Below the pieces are notes generated by a model. It made no database searches and was not told the DNA's origin. It saw only the letters and a list, made by a program, of their open reading frames with translations. The translations under genes and the position numbers were made by a program. 40,419 nucleotides of DNA from JBAXHO01 sp037138855. GTDB lineage: Bacteria; Patescibacteriota; Dojkabacteria; B142; OLB20. Of the stretch, positions 1 to 7,354 are shown piece after piece. The stretch covers positions 1-40,419 of the forward strand of contig JBAXHO010000008.1 in assembly GCA_037138855.1 (NCBI GenBank), written 5' to 3'. The first letter of the stretch is position 1. The number at the start of each line of letters is the position of its first letter.

Positions 1-73
1 AACTCCTCTCAATCAAATCCACCAGATTCATATCTTTTTAAATTCTTTTATTCCAATATTCTTATGTTCCAAC

Positions 74-108
74 TACTAATTACTAGATACTAGATACCAG
101 ATACTACT
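74..108. repeat. TAC-phased heptad repeat array
   Basis: Five consecutive 7-bp units start with TAC at 74, 81, 88, 95 and 102 (TACTAAT, TACTAGA, TACTAGA, TACCAGA, TACTACT). The same TAC-phased heptads recur at 4327, 4481, 8803, 17685, 17851 and 32861. Confidence 0.85.
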
Positions 109-120
109 TGCTTCCAGCAC

Positions 121-140
121 GGGTTGCAGATCTGCAACCC
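121..140. repeat. Perfect 20-bp palindrome
   Basis: GGGTTGCAGATCTGCAACCC is its own reverse complement. As RNA it gives an 8-bp GC-rich stem with loop GATC. A pyrimidine-rich but not pure-T stretch follows, so it may be the terminator of a gene left of the window, or a dispersed palindromic element. Confidence 0.8.
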
Positions 141-180
141 CTCCTGCATATTTTCCCCTTTACATTTCCTCTCATATCTT

Positions 181-229
181 TTAACTTCTAGTATCTCTTA
201 TCTCTTAACTTCTATCTTTTATCTCATAT
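181..229. repeat. CTNNTAN heptad array
   Basis: Seven consecutive 7-bp units of the kind CTCTTAT, CTCTTAA, CTTCTAT and CTTTTAT end 5 bp before the Smr gene start. This belongs to the pyrimidine-rich class of the heptad family also seen at 8764-8790 and, reversed, at 16682-16705. Confidence 0.75.
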
Positions 230-234
230 TCCCC

Positions 235-516
235 ATGTTCATCCCTGACGCCACCCTCGATTTTCATGACCTTGGTCCAATTACTCCCTTTGATACCGAA
301 AAAATTCTTTTTGAATTTCTGGAAGATTCATACATTAAGGAATTTATGCGTATCCCTGTCATTACCGGAAAAGGCTTGAATTCACAAAATGGTGCTAAAC
401 TAAGGCCATTAATAAAAAAGCTGCTGGAAGAGAATCAATATGTCCAGAAATTCAAAACTGCAGGATTTGATCTCGGTGGAGAAGGGGCATTCGAGGTTAC
501 CTTAAAAACCGATTAA
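235..516 (+). CDS. Stand-alone Smr-domain protein
   Basis: A 93-residue protein that is almost entirely an Smr domain, the small MutS-related nuclease or nucleic-acid-binding fold also found at the C-terminus of MutS2. Visible motifs are LDFHDLG (residues 8-14, the LDxHG-like element), TGKG (44-47, the HGKG loop with His replaced by Thr) and GGEGAFEV (81-88, matching the family GGxGATxV). The open frame extends upstream to 124, but that stretch crosses the 20-bp palindrome and the heptad array and encodes low-complexity residues, so the ATG at 235 is preferred. It converges with the next gene, with one base between the stop codons. The family suggests a nucleic-acid role; the Thr in place of His makes catalysis doubtful. 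Confidence 0.8.
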   Translation: MFIPDATLDFHDLGPITPFDTEKILFEFLEDSYIKEFMRIPVITGKGLNSQNGAKLRPLIKKLLEENQYVQKFKTAGFDLGGEGAFEVTLKTD

Positions 517-517
517 T

Positions 518-2377
518 TTAGGGATTATCGTTTGGAAAAATATCACCAATCTGTAATTCTCCTGCTCTAAACTTTTCTTTAATTGCCAACATAGCAGCAA
601 CTTGTTCTTGAGATAGAGCATTTATATCCCCTCCCATAAAATAATCATCACCTTCTCGAGGAATCACATTTCCAGTTGAGTCAGTAGTATACAAAGCGAA
701 AATAATTTTCCACATTTCCAGTTCCGGATTATCTTTTAGCATTTTCCAAACAATTTCTCTAAAATCGCCTCTATCTAAAGCTTTGCCACCGGCAACTAAA
801 TCTGCTAATAACTGATAATTTATTTGATTATCTCTACCACCCTTAACTAAAGTATTGATTAATTCTTCAACTTGAGGATTATTCTCATCAAAAAGCATTC
901 TTATTATTTCATCTCTTGTGTCTGGGTGTATTTGCATTAATCTATCAATATACCAGCCAAAACTACGATTACCTACTGCAAATACATTATCTCTTAGCTC
1001 AGGTAAGCAATAGATGGTAAGAATTGATGTCAATAATTCTTCGAAACCTTTGTTCCCTGCCACGACCACCTTTGTTACTGTCTTTTTATCCGCTCCTAGT
1101 TCGTATTCTAATACTACTGGACCATTTAATATTCCCGCATTATAAAGAAGATTAATTCCTTTCTGCTGATCACCTGATTTTGCTACAAATTCAGATATCG
1201 GCATGAATGATAAAAACTGATGAATGATTTCGTGTACAACCGTCAATCGATCAGGAACGCTTCTGGTTACATGATTAGCAATATCTGCACATCCTGCTAT
1301 TCTAGGACCACACTCTTCGCTTACTTTTGCTTCTGAATCTATCTCCAGCTTTGTAGCAATCTCTTGTATAACATTATTTGCTTGAACTTGATCTTGAATT
1401 ACCTGATTGAGTTTTAATTTTTGAAATAAATATGTAGTCAAAGCAAGTTTATAAGCTTCAGTATCCTGAACAGGCAAATTTAAAACCTCATCGGAAATAG
1501 TCAATGCAACTGCAGAGGTTTCTTGTGGTAATGGCAAAGTAGTAGGAATAATTGGTAAGGTTGGAGGTACTGAATTCATATCACTGGCACATCCCGCAAG
1601 TGTTCCAGTCAGTAAACTTAACAGCACTGCAAGCGAAACAATTCCAGATTTAGAGCTTGTGTCAGGAAGAAATTGTTGCAACTTATCCCTAAAATCGCCT
1701 CCAGATTGACCTAATTTTTTTAGATTTGCTGTTAGGATTTCCGGAATTTGTAACTGGAGCTCATTCAGTGAAATTAACAAACGTTCCTGAAATCCAGGAA
1801 CTGTAAGATCATCACAAGCAAGATTGCGAATATTCTGGACTGCAGCCATTACTTCAGTTACTGAGTTGCTCTTCTCAATTATAGAAATAGCTGATGCTGC
1901 AGCAGTCATCATTGTTTCAAAAGGATCAACATTTTGGGGATCAGGTGGTAATGCTACGCCTGCTAATTCTGCAAGTGGAAGTGCAATTTTTTGACTTAAT
2001 AACTTGGTAATTTGATTAGCTACAGCAGGTGGATATTTTATAAACTGCTTTTGTAATATTACTTGAAATAATGGATTATCAGGAGGTAAGTGCTGTTCTG
2101 CTAATTTTTGAAAAGCTGTTACCTGAGATTGTTCAGCAAATGGTGAAGCATCTTCGTCAACTCTGGGATAAATACTTCTTAATACTAAAGCATTATAAGT
2201 CTCAGTTTGAAGATAGGTTTCTAGAAGACTTTTAGCAAATTGAGGATTGGCAATCGCTTTTCCCAAAGCCAAAGTAAGTTCCTGTGTACTAGGCAAAACG
2301 TTACATTCAGAAGCAATAGAGCCTGCAGCCAAGGTCCCAGCAATATTATTTTCAATTGTTGATGATTCTACTGACAA
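518..2377 (-). CDS. Membrane-anchored HExxH metallopeptidase-like protein
   Basis: A 619-residue protein with a TTG start; no internal Met gives a better start. Residues 1-243 are soluble, rich in Ala, Leu and Gln, with no signal peptide. Residues 245-263 form one hydrophobic segment ending in LAGC, which looks like a lipobox but lies in the middle of the chain. A Pro/Thr-rich linker (268-288) follows. The C-terminal half holds HEIIH at 382-386, the zinc-binding HExxH motif, with Glu446/447 as possible third ligands. The simplest reading is a cytoplasmic N-terminal domain, one membrane span and an external peptidase-like domain with several cysteines (356, 363, 457). I recognise no named family. 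A possible -10 TATAAT lies at 2423-2418. Confidence 0.65.
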   Translation of the reverse strand: MSVESSTIENNIAGTLAAGSIASECNVLPSTQELTLALGKAIANPQFAKSLLETYLQTETYNALVLRSIYPRVDEDASPFAEQSQVTAFQKLAEQHLPPDNPLFQVILQKQFIKYPPAVANQITKLLSQKIALPLAELAGVALPPDPQNVDPFETMMTAAASAISIIEKSNSVTEVMAAVQNIRNLACDDLTVPGFQERLLISLNELQLQIPEILTANLKKLGQSGGDFRDKLQQFLPDTSSKSGIVSLAVLLSLLTGTLAGCASDMNSVPPTLPIIPTTLPLPQETSAVALTISDEVLNLPVQDTEAYKLALTTYLFQKLKLNQVIQDQVQANNVIQEIATKLEIDSEAKVSEECGPRIAGCADIANHVTRSVPDRLTVVHEIIHQFLSFMPISEFVAKSGDQQKGINLLYNAGILNGPVVLEYELGADKKTVTKVVVAGNKGFEELLTSILTIYCLPELRDNVFAVGNRSFGWYIDRLMQIHPDTRDEIIRMLFDENNPQVEELINTLVKGGRDNQINYQLLADLVAGGKALDRGDFREIVWKMLKDNPELEMWKIIFALYTTDSTGNVIPREGDDYFMGGDINALSQEQVAAMLAIKEKFRAGELQIGDIFPNDNP

Positions 2378-2731
2378 AGTTGAAATCTTTATATATTATC
2401 AAGCTATATATTGTAGCATTATAGGACATTCTTTTTCAACCATAATTATACTTAATATCTATACATCAACATCTTTTCCGAAGTTAAGCCAAGCGAATTG
2501 CTTTGTTTAAAAGTTACTTTCTAAATTTCTATAAGCCTAAATATATAATTTAGATTTTAAAGATTTCTCCTGTAGTAAATTAATATTTTCACTGTTAAAA
2601 TAATATAGACCTTATGACTAATAATTATGGCGATAATAGCCTGAAATTTTTAATCTGATGTGCATATTCAAAATTAACTTCAGCAGATTTAAAATGAAAG
2701 GTCTATAGATAATTTAATAAGTAATTTTTTA
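2378..2731. other. Divergent intergenic region with inverted-repeat element
   Basis: A 354-bp AT-rich spacer between the divergent HExxH gene and the 334-aa gene. It holds a possible minus-strand -10 (2423-2418) and a 104-bp element bounded by perfect 10-bp inverted repeats (2604-2707). Nothing else was recognised. Confidence 0.7.
2604..2707. repeat. 104-bp element bounded by 10-bp inverted repeats
   Basis: TATAGACCTT at 2604-2613 is exactly complementary to AAGGTCTATA at 2698-2707. Inside are GGC-7nt-GCC (2639-2651 region) and AATCTG/CAGATT pairings, so the transcript could fold as a closed multi-branch structure ending 24 nt before the ATG at 2732. It could equally be a miniature inverted-repeat element. 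No known riboswitch consensus was recognised. Confidence 0.55.
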
Positions 2732-3736
2732 ATGAAAATCCTTAACAATCGAGCCGCAACTACCAAGTACCAACAATTAATTACTGATTTTTATCAATAT
2801 ACTTTCAATACCAAAGATCTCCAGAGAATTCGAGAACTAGGTATCGCAGTATACTTAGAAACAGCCTGCATTGACGAACGCTCTAATGCCCAGACCATTA
2901 AAATGGGACAAATTCGCCTGGAAGATAATAGTCCAGGAGGAGGCTTTGATTTTTATGATGAGGTAAAAATAACTGCACTCTTAGAACTTTCCCATGGTAA
3001 CTTGATTCTCGACCCACACAAAGGCTGCGGCTGGGGTGGAATTCGACTCCAGATCGCCCTGGAAGATGATCCGGCCAAAGTAATCGATTTAATCGTGTCT
3101 GCACTGGAATCTGAGGTTTTTCGCAATGCTGTCGCCAAATCCCATCTCTGGAGTAAATATTTTCGTTTTGAAGCTGACTATAAACAATTGCTGCAAACTA
3201 CTTTAGCCATTAAAAGTAATACTGAGTTTCAAAAACTTGAGCATAAAGATCTGCTGGAGTTAGCATTTGTTTATGGCAAAATGTTGGATTTACAAGAAAA
3301 ATTTTTCAAAATAGCTAAAAAAACTGCAGTTTCACAGACTAACATTCAAATCAGTCCCGACTTACTCTTTGAAATGCCCCACAAGCATATTGCCACTTCA
3401 GCCATCATCAATCTCACCAAGCGTGTCTTTTATTCGAGAATTCCCAGCAACGATGAATTTGAAAGTTTCTATGCTGATTTAAAACTAACTGAGCTTGCTG
3501 CTGTATTACCATTAATAGCCCAAATTATGGCTGGCAATCATTCCAGCACCAAGGATTTGCCACATGAATTTTATCTGTTTGTAGATGATGGCGATCTTGA
3601 GATCACAAAAAATATTCTGCAGACAGTTTCAGAAAAATTGCAGGCAATCACTACAGCTCAAACAATTGTATTACTATCAATCCAATCTGAAAGCAATCCG
3701 AAAAGCAAAGAGGAACTACTGCTCACGGTCAGATAG
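2732..3736 (+). CDS. Hypothetical 334-aa soluble protein
   Basis: I do not recognise this protein. It has no signal peptide or membrane segment and should be cytoplasmic. The N-terminal third is Gly-rich in places (GGGFDFYDE near 69-77, HKGCGWGG near 96-103), followed by a largely helical region with many Leu, Lys and Glu. The ATG at 2732 is preceded by an AT-rich run without a ribosome binding site. The gene stands alone, and a hairpin follows its stop at 3792-3812. The conserved-looking Gly/Cys/Trp cluster could be a ligand or active site, but that is speculation. Confidence 0.75.
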   Translation: MKILNNRAATTKYQQLITDFYQYTFNTKDLQRIRELGIAVYLETACIDERSNAQTIKMGQIRLEDNSPGGGFDFYDEVKITALLELSHGNLILDPHKGCGWGGIRLQIALEDDPAKVIDLIVSALESEVFRNAVAKSHLWSKYFRFEADYKQLLQTTLAIKSNTEFQKLEHKDLLELAFVYGKMLDLQEKFFKIAKKTAVSQTNIQISPDLLFEMPHKHIATSAIINLTKRVFYSRIPSNDEFESFYADLKLTELAAVLPLIAQIMAGNHSSTKDLPHEFYLFVDDGDLEITKNILQTVSEKLQAITTAQTIVLLSIQSESNPKSKEELLLTVR

Positions 3737-3791
3737 GGAAGCGCGGTAAATAGGAAAGTTTGTATTCTTTAAAAACGTTATTATTTGATGG

Positions 3792-3812
3792 ATTCTGAAA
3801 CAAGTTCAGAAT
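3792..3812 (+). terminator. Candidate terminator hairpin
   Basis: ATTCTGAA at 3792-3799 pairs perfectly with TTCAGAAT at 3805-3812 across a 5-nt loop, 56 nt after the stop of the 334-aa gene. The following bases are T-rich but interrupted, so termination strength is uncertain. Confidence 0.45.
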
Positions 3813-3864
3813 GAGTTGATTCTTTTCCCACATTTCCCCCAAGACAAATTTTATATATCTATGA

Positions 3865-3870
3865 TATAAT
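3865..3870 (+). promoter_or_regulatory. -10 box of the 86-aa gene
   Basis: TATAAT ends 22 nt before the ATG at 3893. The paralogue at 4628 has TATAAT with exactly the same spacing. No good -35 is visible. Confidence 0.55.
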
Positions 3871-3892
3871 TGATTCGTATTGAGAAATTGCT

Positions 3893-4153
3893 ATGAAAAT
3901 TACTATTGTCCATTACGATCAGCCTAAAATGCATGCAGCTGCTGCAGAATGGATCGAACGAAACAATAACTTCACTGAAATCAATAGCTATATCCTGGCG
4001 GATGAAAATCCCTCAGCAACACCACAACTCCAATCAGCACAACTCTTCATTCATTTTCAAGAAACTGAAGCTACCTTCAATAAAATTGCTAATTACTTCC
4101 GGAAAACATATCCCCAAGGTAAGAATGTCTGGGTGAAGAATGATGAAAACTGA
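3893..4153 (+). CDS. Small hypothetical protein, paralogue 1
   Basis: An 86-residue protein that is clearly a paralogue of the product of 4628-4891. Shared positions include the start MKIT(I/V)V-Y, a Pro near residue 10, A---W--RN around 18-25, a (L/I)HF--T core near 52-58 and the end P-GKN-W. The spacing from the -10 box to the ATG is identical in the two genes. The pattern of short strands and an amphipathic helix suggests a small alpha/beta fold; no function is recognised. The stop codon is followed within 4 bp by the 25-bp dispersed repeat. Confidence 0.75.
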   Translation: MKITIVHYDQPKMHAAAAEWIERNNNFTEINSYILADENPSATPQLQSAQLFIHFQETEATFNKIANYFRKTYPQGKNVWVKNDEN

Positions 4154-4156
4154 AAT

Positions 4157-4181
4157 CTGGAAGAATTATGCAATTTGAAAT
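4157..4181 (+). repeat. 25-bp dispersed repeat, copy 1
   Basis: It starts CTGGAAGAATTATGC and ends AATTTGAAAT. It is identical to the reverse complement of 19241-19265 and has one mismatch to 8613-8637. Confidence 0.85.
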
Positions 4182-4198
4182 TTGGAATTTGCAATTTG
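4171..4198 (+). repeat. NAATTTG heptad array
   Basis: Four 7-bp units in a row: CAATTTG, AAATTTG, GAATTTG, CAATTTG. Related arrays lie at 8627-8648 and 12078-12105. Confidence 0.8.
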
Positions 4199-4240
4199 GA
4201 AAAGAATGAAAAAAGCTAGAAGTTCCAGCTATAGGCTGAT

Positions 4241-4255
4241 AAGCCTTTGGCTTAA
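4241..4255. repeat. Short AGCC-TNT-GGCT hairpin
   Basis: TAAGCC-TTT-GGCTTA is a perfect 6-bp stem with a 3-nt loop. A similar element, CAGCC-TAT-GGCTG, sits at 16656-16668 in another spacer. Confidence 0.6.
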
Positions 4256-4326
4256 AGAGATAATAGTTAGAAGATAAAAATTAAGGAATCTAAGAAATCA
4301 AAGATCAAATTTTCTCTTCTCCTAGA

Positions 4327-4354
4327 TACTAGATACCAGCTACCAGCTACGAAT
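4327..4354. repeat. TAC-phased heptad array
   Basis: TAC recurs at 4327, 4334, 4341 and 4348 in units such as TACTAGA, TACCAGC and TACCAGC. Confidence 0.8.
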
Positions 4355-4391
4355 CTACTGATTCCAGATTCCTGATTCCAGTTTTCAATTT

Positions 4392-4423
4392 GTTAACCCG
4401 TTAATCTGTTAACTCGTTAATAT
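4392..4423. repeat. GTTAANNN octamer array
   Basis: GTTAA starts at 4392, 4400, 4408 and 4416, giving an exact 8-bp period, unlike the 7-bp period of the other arrays. Confidence 0.75.
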
Positions 4424-4480
4424 TTTAATTTTTAATAATATATTGTCCCAAAATTTTTGGACACTACAAATGTTTTTTTC

Positions 4481-4536
4481 TACTTGATACTTGATACTTG
4501 ATACTTGATACTTGATACCTGATACTTGATACTTCC
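4481..4536. repeat. Eight-unit TACTTGA heptad array
   Basis: TAC starts at 4481, 4488, 4495, 4502, 4509, 4516, 4523 and 4530. Six units are exactly TACTTGA; one is TACCTGA. It is the most regular array in the window. Confidence 0.95.
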
Positions 4537-4599
4537 CGTTTTCCGTCCTTCTTCAGAATTAATTCAGGAATAATTCAAGCAGCTTTGATATTACCGGAA

Positions 4600-4605
4600 T
4601 ATAAT
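4600..4605 (+). promoter_or_regulatory. -10 box of the 87-aa gene
   Basis: TATAAT ends 22 nt before the ATG at 4628, matching the arrangement at the first paralogue. Confidence 0.55.
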
Positions 4606-4627
4606 TTGGGTAATTAATATTAAGCTG

Positions 4628-4891
4628 ATGAAAATTACCGTGGTTTATCTCAATTCACCTGAAAATAAACGAGCTGTCAGTAAATGGCTCAAGCGTAATA
4701 GTGATTTACAAATTTATCAGAAATTAGCGTTTAATAAAGCAGCAATTGCCAAAGATATAGCAGCAATGCCAGCTGAAGACTCCGATCTCTACCTCCATTT
4801 TCACAAAACAGCAAAAGAATTTTCCGAAATTTGTAAAATCTTTCAGCAAAAATTCCCAGAAGGGAAGAATATTTGGATTAGGGAATTTTAA
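4628..4891 (+). CDS. Small hypothetical protein, paralogue 2
   Basis: An 87-residue paralogue of the product of 3893-4153, with the same MKIT-V start, W--RN near residues 19-25, a D-YLHFHKTAKEF core and the ending FPEGKNIWI. It is more basic than its sister. No signal peptide or membrane segment. The two copies have diverged considerably while keeping ends and promoter spacing, which suggests an old tandem duplication later split by repeat growth. Function is unknown. A weak hairpin (4904-4921) follows the stop. Confidence 0.75.
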   Translation: MKITVVYLNSPENKRAVSKWLKRNSDLQIYQKLAFNKAAIAKDIAAMPAEDSDLYLHFHKTAKEFSEICKIFQQKFPEGKNIWIREF

Positions 4892-4903
4892 AAGTAAATC
4901 ATT

Positions 4904-4921
4904 GCTGAGGACAACCTGAGC
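4904..4921 (+). terminator. Weak hairpin between genes
   Basis: GCTGAGG and CCTGAGC pair with one mismatch around the loop ACAA, then a T-rich stretch follows. Possibly the terminator of the 87-aa gene, just before the promoter of the regulator. Confidence 0.3.
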
Positions 4922-4928
4922 TTTCTGA

Positions 4929-4957
4929 TTGCTGATTTTGCTTGAATGCACTATAAT
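4929..4957 (+). promoter_or_regulatory. Promoter giving a probable leaderless mRNA
   Basis: TTGCTG at 4929-4934, a 17-bp spacer, then TATAAT at 4952-4957. Transcription would start about 7 nt further, on the ATG at 4964 itself, so that ATG is preferred over the upstream in-frame ATG at 4946, which lies inside the promoter spacer. Confidence 0.65.
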
Positions 4958-4963
4958 TTGCCC

Positions 4964-6181
4964 ATGTTCCAACAAATTAGTGCTTTAAAAAAATTTGAAA
5001 TCCACCAGAATGAACCAAATTTTATTATTGGGATTTCTGGCAATGCTATAACTGCCACAATTCAAAATGAATATTATTTAATTGCTAATCCTGCAATTTC
5101 TTATTTCACATATTCTGAGTTTGAAGATGCTAGTGAAAGAGGGATTCTCACTGAATTGCTCCAAACAATTTTTTATAAATATACTGAGAAAGAAATCACC
5201 CAAAAGCAATTTTCAAAAGCACGAACTAATTTGGATCTTTTTAAAGTTTTTATTCAATTATTAAGTAAAGCAGATTTTAAGCGCACTGAACAATTGGTAG
5301 TAATTGATCAAATCGAATTAATCCTCACATTTTCCAACGTCTTCTTTTTTACACTTTCAAAGCTATTTACTTTAAATAAAATCATTCCTGAATTAAAAAT
5401 TACTACTGTAATAATCGCTGATTATTATCTCAATCCCGCTGAAGAAAAATATCCCCGAGGTCTGGAAAGCTTTTTTTACAATAATACCAATTTCAATATC
5501 ATTCCCACTTTTAGCTTTGAAGCTTTACAAGAAAGTAGCTATCACCCATTTAAATATTCGCTACAAATCAATCAAAGAATTTTTCAGCTCAGTGGTGGCA
5601 ATCCAGCTCTCGTCGCTGCCATCACTGCTTTTTATGATAAAAACTCTACACTAGAATCAACAGCACTACTTACCGACTACAATATTGAATGGAAGCTTAA
5701 TGAAATTTGGGAGACACTAACTCCATCAATTCAAGAGCTTCTGGAAGCGTTAATTTTAAAAAAACACTTTAATATTGTTAATCTCTTACAAAAAAATTTT
5801 TTAATTCAAACAGGACTGCTCAATTCCAGTTTAACAAAATTCAAAATGCTAATACTGGAAGAATTTATCAAGACAAAAATTGCTTTTCACTTTCAAGAAT
5901 TACCCAGTTATTTAAAAATCCAGAATAAATATCTCTATCTCAAAGATCTTCCACCCCAACTGGAAAAATTACTGGTTTTCCTGGAACAAAAGAGTAATGC
6001 TTTGGTATCTCGCGATGAAATCGCTACTTTACTTTGGGGCACTGAAGCAAACATTAAATATTCAAATTATGCAATAGATAAAAATATTTCGGATCTCAGA
6101 AAGCTTCTGCAAAAGCTGCTAGCTACAAATGCAATGATTATTGAAACGAAAAAGGGGAGAGGATATCTGCTGAAAAACTAG
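4964..6181 (+). CDS. Winged-helix regulator with degenerate ATPase-like body
   Basis: A 405-residue protein. The C-terminal part (about 328-405) is a winged-helix DNA-binding domain of the OmpR/PhoB type: a recognition-helix region near NYAIDKNISDLRKLL (368-382) and a wing with KGRGYLL (397-403). The body resembles an AAA/STAND-type ATPase: LVVIDQIELIL (111-121) looks like a Walker B strand and LSGGNPAL (209-216) like the GGNP element of such proteins. No Walker A (GxxxxGK) is visible in the N-terminal 100 residues, so ATP binding is doubtful. It probably acts as a cytoplasmic transcription factor. The stop lies 3 bp from that of the convergent operon. Targets are unknown. Confidence 0.7.
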   Translation: MFQQISALKKFEIHQNEPNFIIGISGNAITATIQNEYYLIANPAISYFTYSEFEDASERGILTELLQTIFYKYTEKEITQKQFSKARTNLDLFKVFIQLLSKADFKRTEQLVVIDQIELILTFSNVFFFTLSKLFTLNKIIPELKITTVIIADYYLNPAEEKYPRGLESFFYNNTNFNIIPTFSFEALQESSYHPFKYSLQINQRIFQLSGGNPALVAAITAFYDKNSTLESTALLTDYNIEWKLNEIWETLTPSIQELLEALILKKHFNIVNLLQKNFLIQTGLLNSSLTKFKMLILEEFIKTKIAFHFQELPSYLKIQNKYLYLKDLPPQLEKLLVFLEQKSNALVSRDEIATLLWGTEANIKYSNYAIDKNISDLRKLLQKLLATNAMIIETKKGRGYLLKN

Positions 6182-6184
6182 TAT

Positions 6185-7339
6185 TTACATATCTTGAATT
6201 AATTTTAATAACAAAATAGTATGATACCTTAATCTAGATGATCTTGGATTTCTAGTAATATATGTCTGAGAGGGCTCTGTGACATCCACTTTTTCAATCT
6301 TAGAACCCCTGATTTGCTCTAAAGTAGGAACAAGATAAATCCTGATTTTAGTATTTTTATATTTTTGATCGTTCTGCAATTTAGATACTATTTTCATAGC
6401 TGCTCTAATATCTTCAGCTGACGTTCCACCATCTACGACATAACTTGCAACAATATTACAAGACTGACCTCCTGGACCGAGACTTGAAATTATTCTCTCT
6501 ATAGAACCAGGAATATTTTTATTTGGAAGCCAATCTGGACCACGAAGCACTTCTATGGTTGTAGCACCTGTACATTTTGCTATATCATATGCGTTTTCCC
6601 AATCAGATCTTGGATGATCGAGTGGCTTTTCAGCTTGAGCACTTGTATCAAATATACATACCTTCCCTAATCGTTGCGCAACTGCTATTTGACGCTCTCG
6701 CAGTGAATTTGTATCTCCATTTAATTTTTGAGTAACATCATGAACAGGTACCACTACTGAAAGATCTGCGCCATGAATACTTGCCAAACTTGAGCTTACT
6801 CCATGTCCAACATGAGGAAATAGATAAGCACCTGGTGCAATACTCACTTTATTAGCTTTTTGATTACCACCTAGCCATAACACACCATTATTTGCAGTAT
6901 TACTATATTTAATTTCTTCAAGTTTATAATCTACAGCAAATTTTTCATTTTTAATTTGCTCTATTTCAACTAGAGACAAATGCCCAGACATTAAACGTTT
7001 ATAATAACTATCAATCTGAACTTCAATATTTTCTTGGATCTGAACTCGTACTTGTTCGTCATCCTCCCATTTTTCATGTAATGATCTTGCTATTCTCTGT
7101 AAGCTTTCCAATTTCATTCTATATTGAGTAGTTTGCATAGTATCCTTTATTGATTCCAATTGAGCTTGATGCACTTTTAAATTTTTCTGTTCCCGCATCT
7201 TTTCAGCAAGCCGATATTTGCGATTATAATCAATAAGGGAAACTCCAAAAGGAACAAACAAACTTAATTGATGATCCTGAGCAACATTAGCAATTTCAGA
7301 TGAAATAAATTTATCCATCGAAGGTGAAATACCAAGCAT
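6185..7339 (-). CDS. Hypothetical protein with N-terminal coiled coil
   Basis: Third gene of a minus-strand operon. 384 residues, no signal peptide, no clear membrane segment. Residues about 40-140 are rich in Lys, Glu, Gln and Arg in a coiled-coil-like pattern. The C-terminal half is globular-looking alpha/beta sequence, with stretches such as GVLWLGGNQ, APGAYLFPHVGHG and DLSVVVPVHD. No family is recognised and no classic nucleotide-binding or catalytic motif is obvious. The start follows the stop of the preceding gene by 15 bp, so co-expression is likely. Confidence 0.7.
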   Translation of the reverse strand: MLGISPSMDKFISSEIANVAQDHQLSLFVPFGVSLIDYNRKYRLAEKMREQKNLKVHQAQLESIKDTMQTTQYRMKLESLQRIARSLHEKWEDDEQVRVQIQENIEVQIDSYYKRLMSGHLSLVEIEQIKNEKFAVDYKLEEIKYSNTANNGVLWLGGNQKANKVSIAPGAYLFPHVGHGVSSSLASIHGADLSVVVPVHDVTQKLNGDTNSLRERQIAVAQRLGKVCIFDTSAQAEKPLDHPRSDWENAYDIAKCTGATTIEVLRGPDWLPNKNIPGSIERIISSLGPGGQSCNIVASYVVDGGTSAEDIRAAMKIVSKLQNDQKYKNTKIRIYLVPTLEQIRGSKIEKVDVTEPSQTYITRNPRSSRLRYHTILLLKLIQDM

Positions 7340-7354
7340 CGCAGTAATTGTTTT

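Larger units (their letters stand above)
4154..4627. other. Repeat-filled intergenic spacer
   Basis: 474 bp between the two small paralogues, made almost wholly of repeats: a 25-bp dispersed repeat (4157-4181), NAATTTG heptads (4171-4198), a TAAGCC-TTT-GGCTTA hairpin (4241-4255), TAC heptads (4327-4354), a GTTAANNN octamer array (4392-4423) and eight TACTTGA heptads (4481-4536), then the promoter of the second paralogue. Confidence 0.85.

Noticed and set aside
124..234. N-terminal extension of the Smr protein
   Set aside because: It would start with a TTG inside the 20-bp palindrome and translate through heptad repeats; the Smr domain begins only after the ATG at 235.
2247..2510. 87-codon plus-strand ORF over the start of the HExxH gene
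   Set aside because: Mostly antisense to a well-supported reading frame, with no family features.
4946..4963. Earlier ATG for the winged-helix regulator
   Set aside because: It lies within the spacer between the -35 and -10 elements of the likely promoter.
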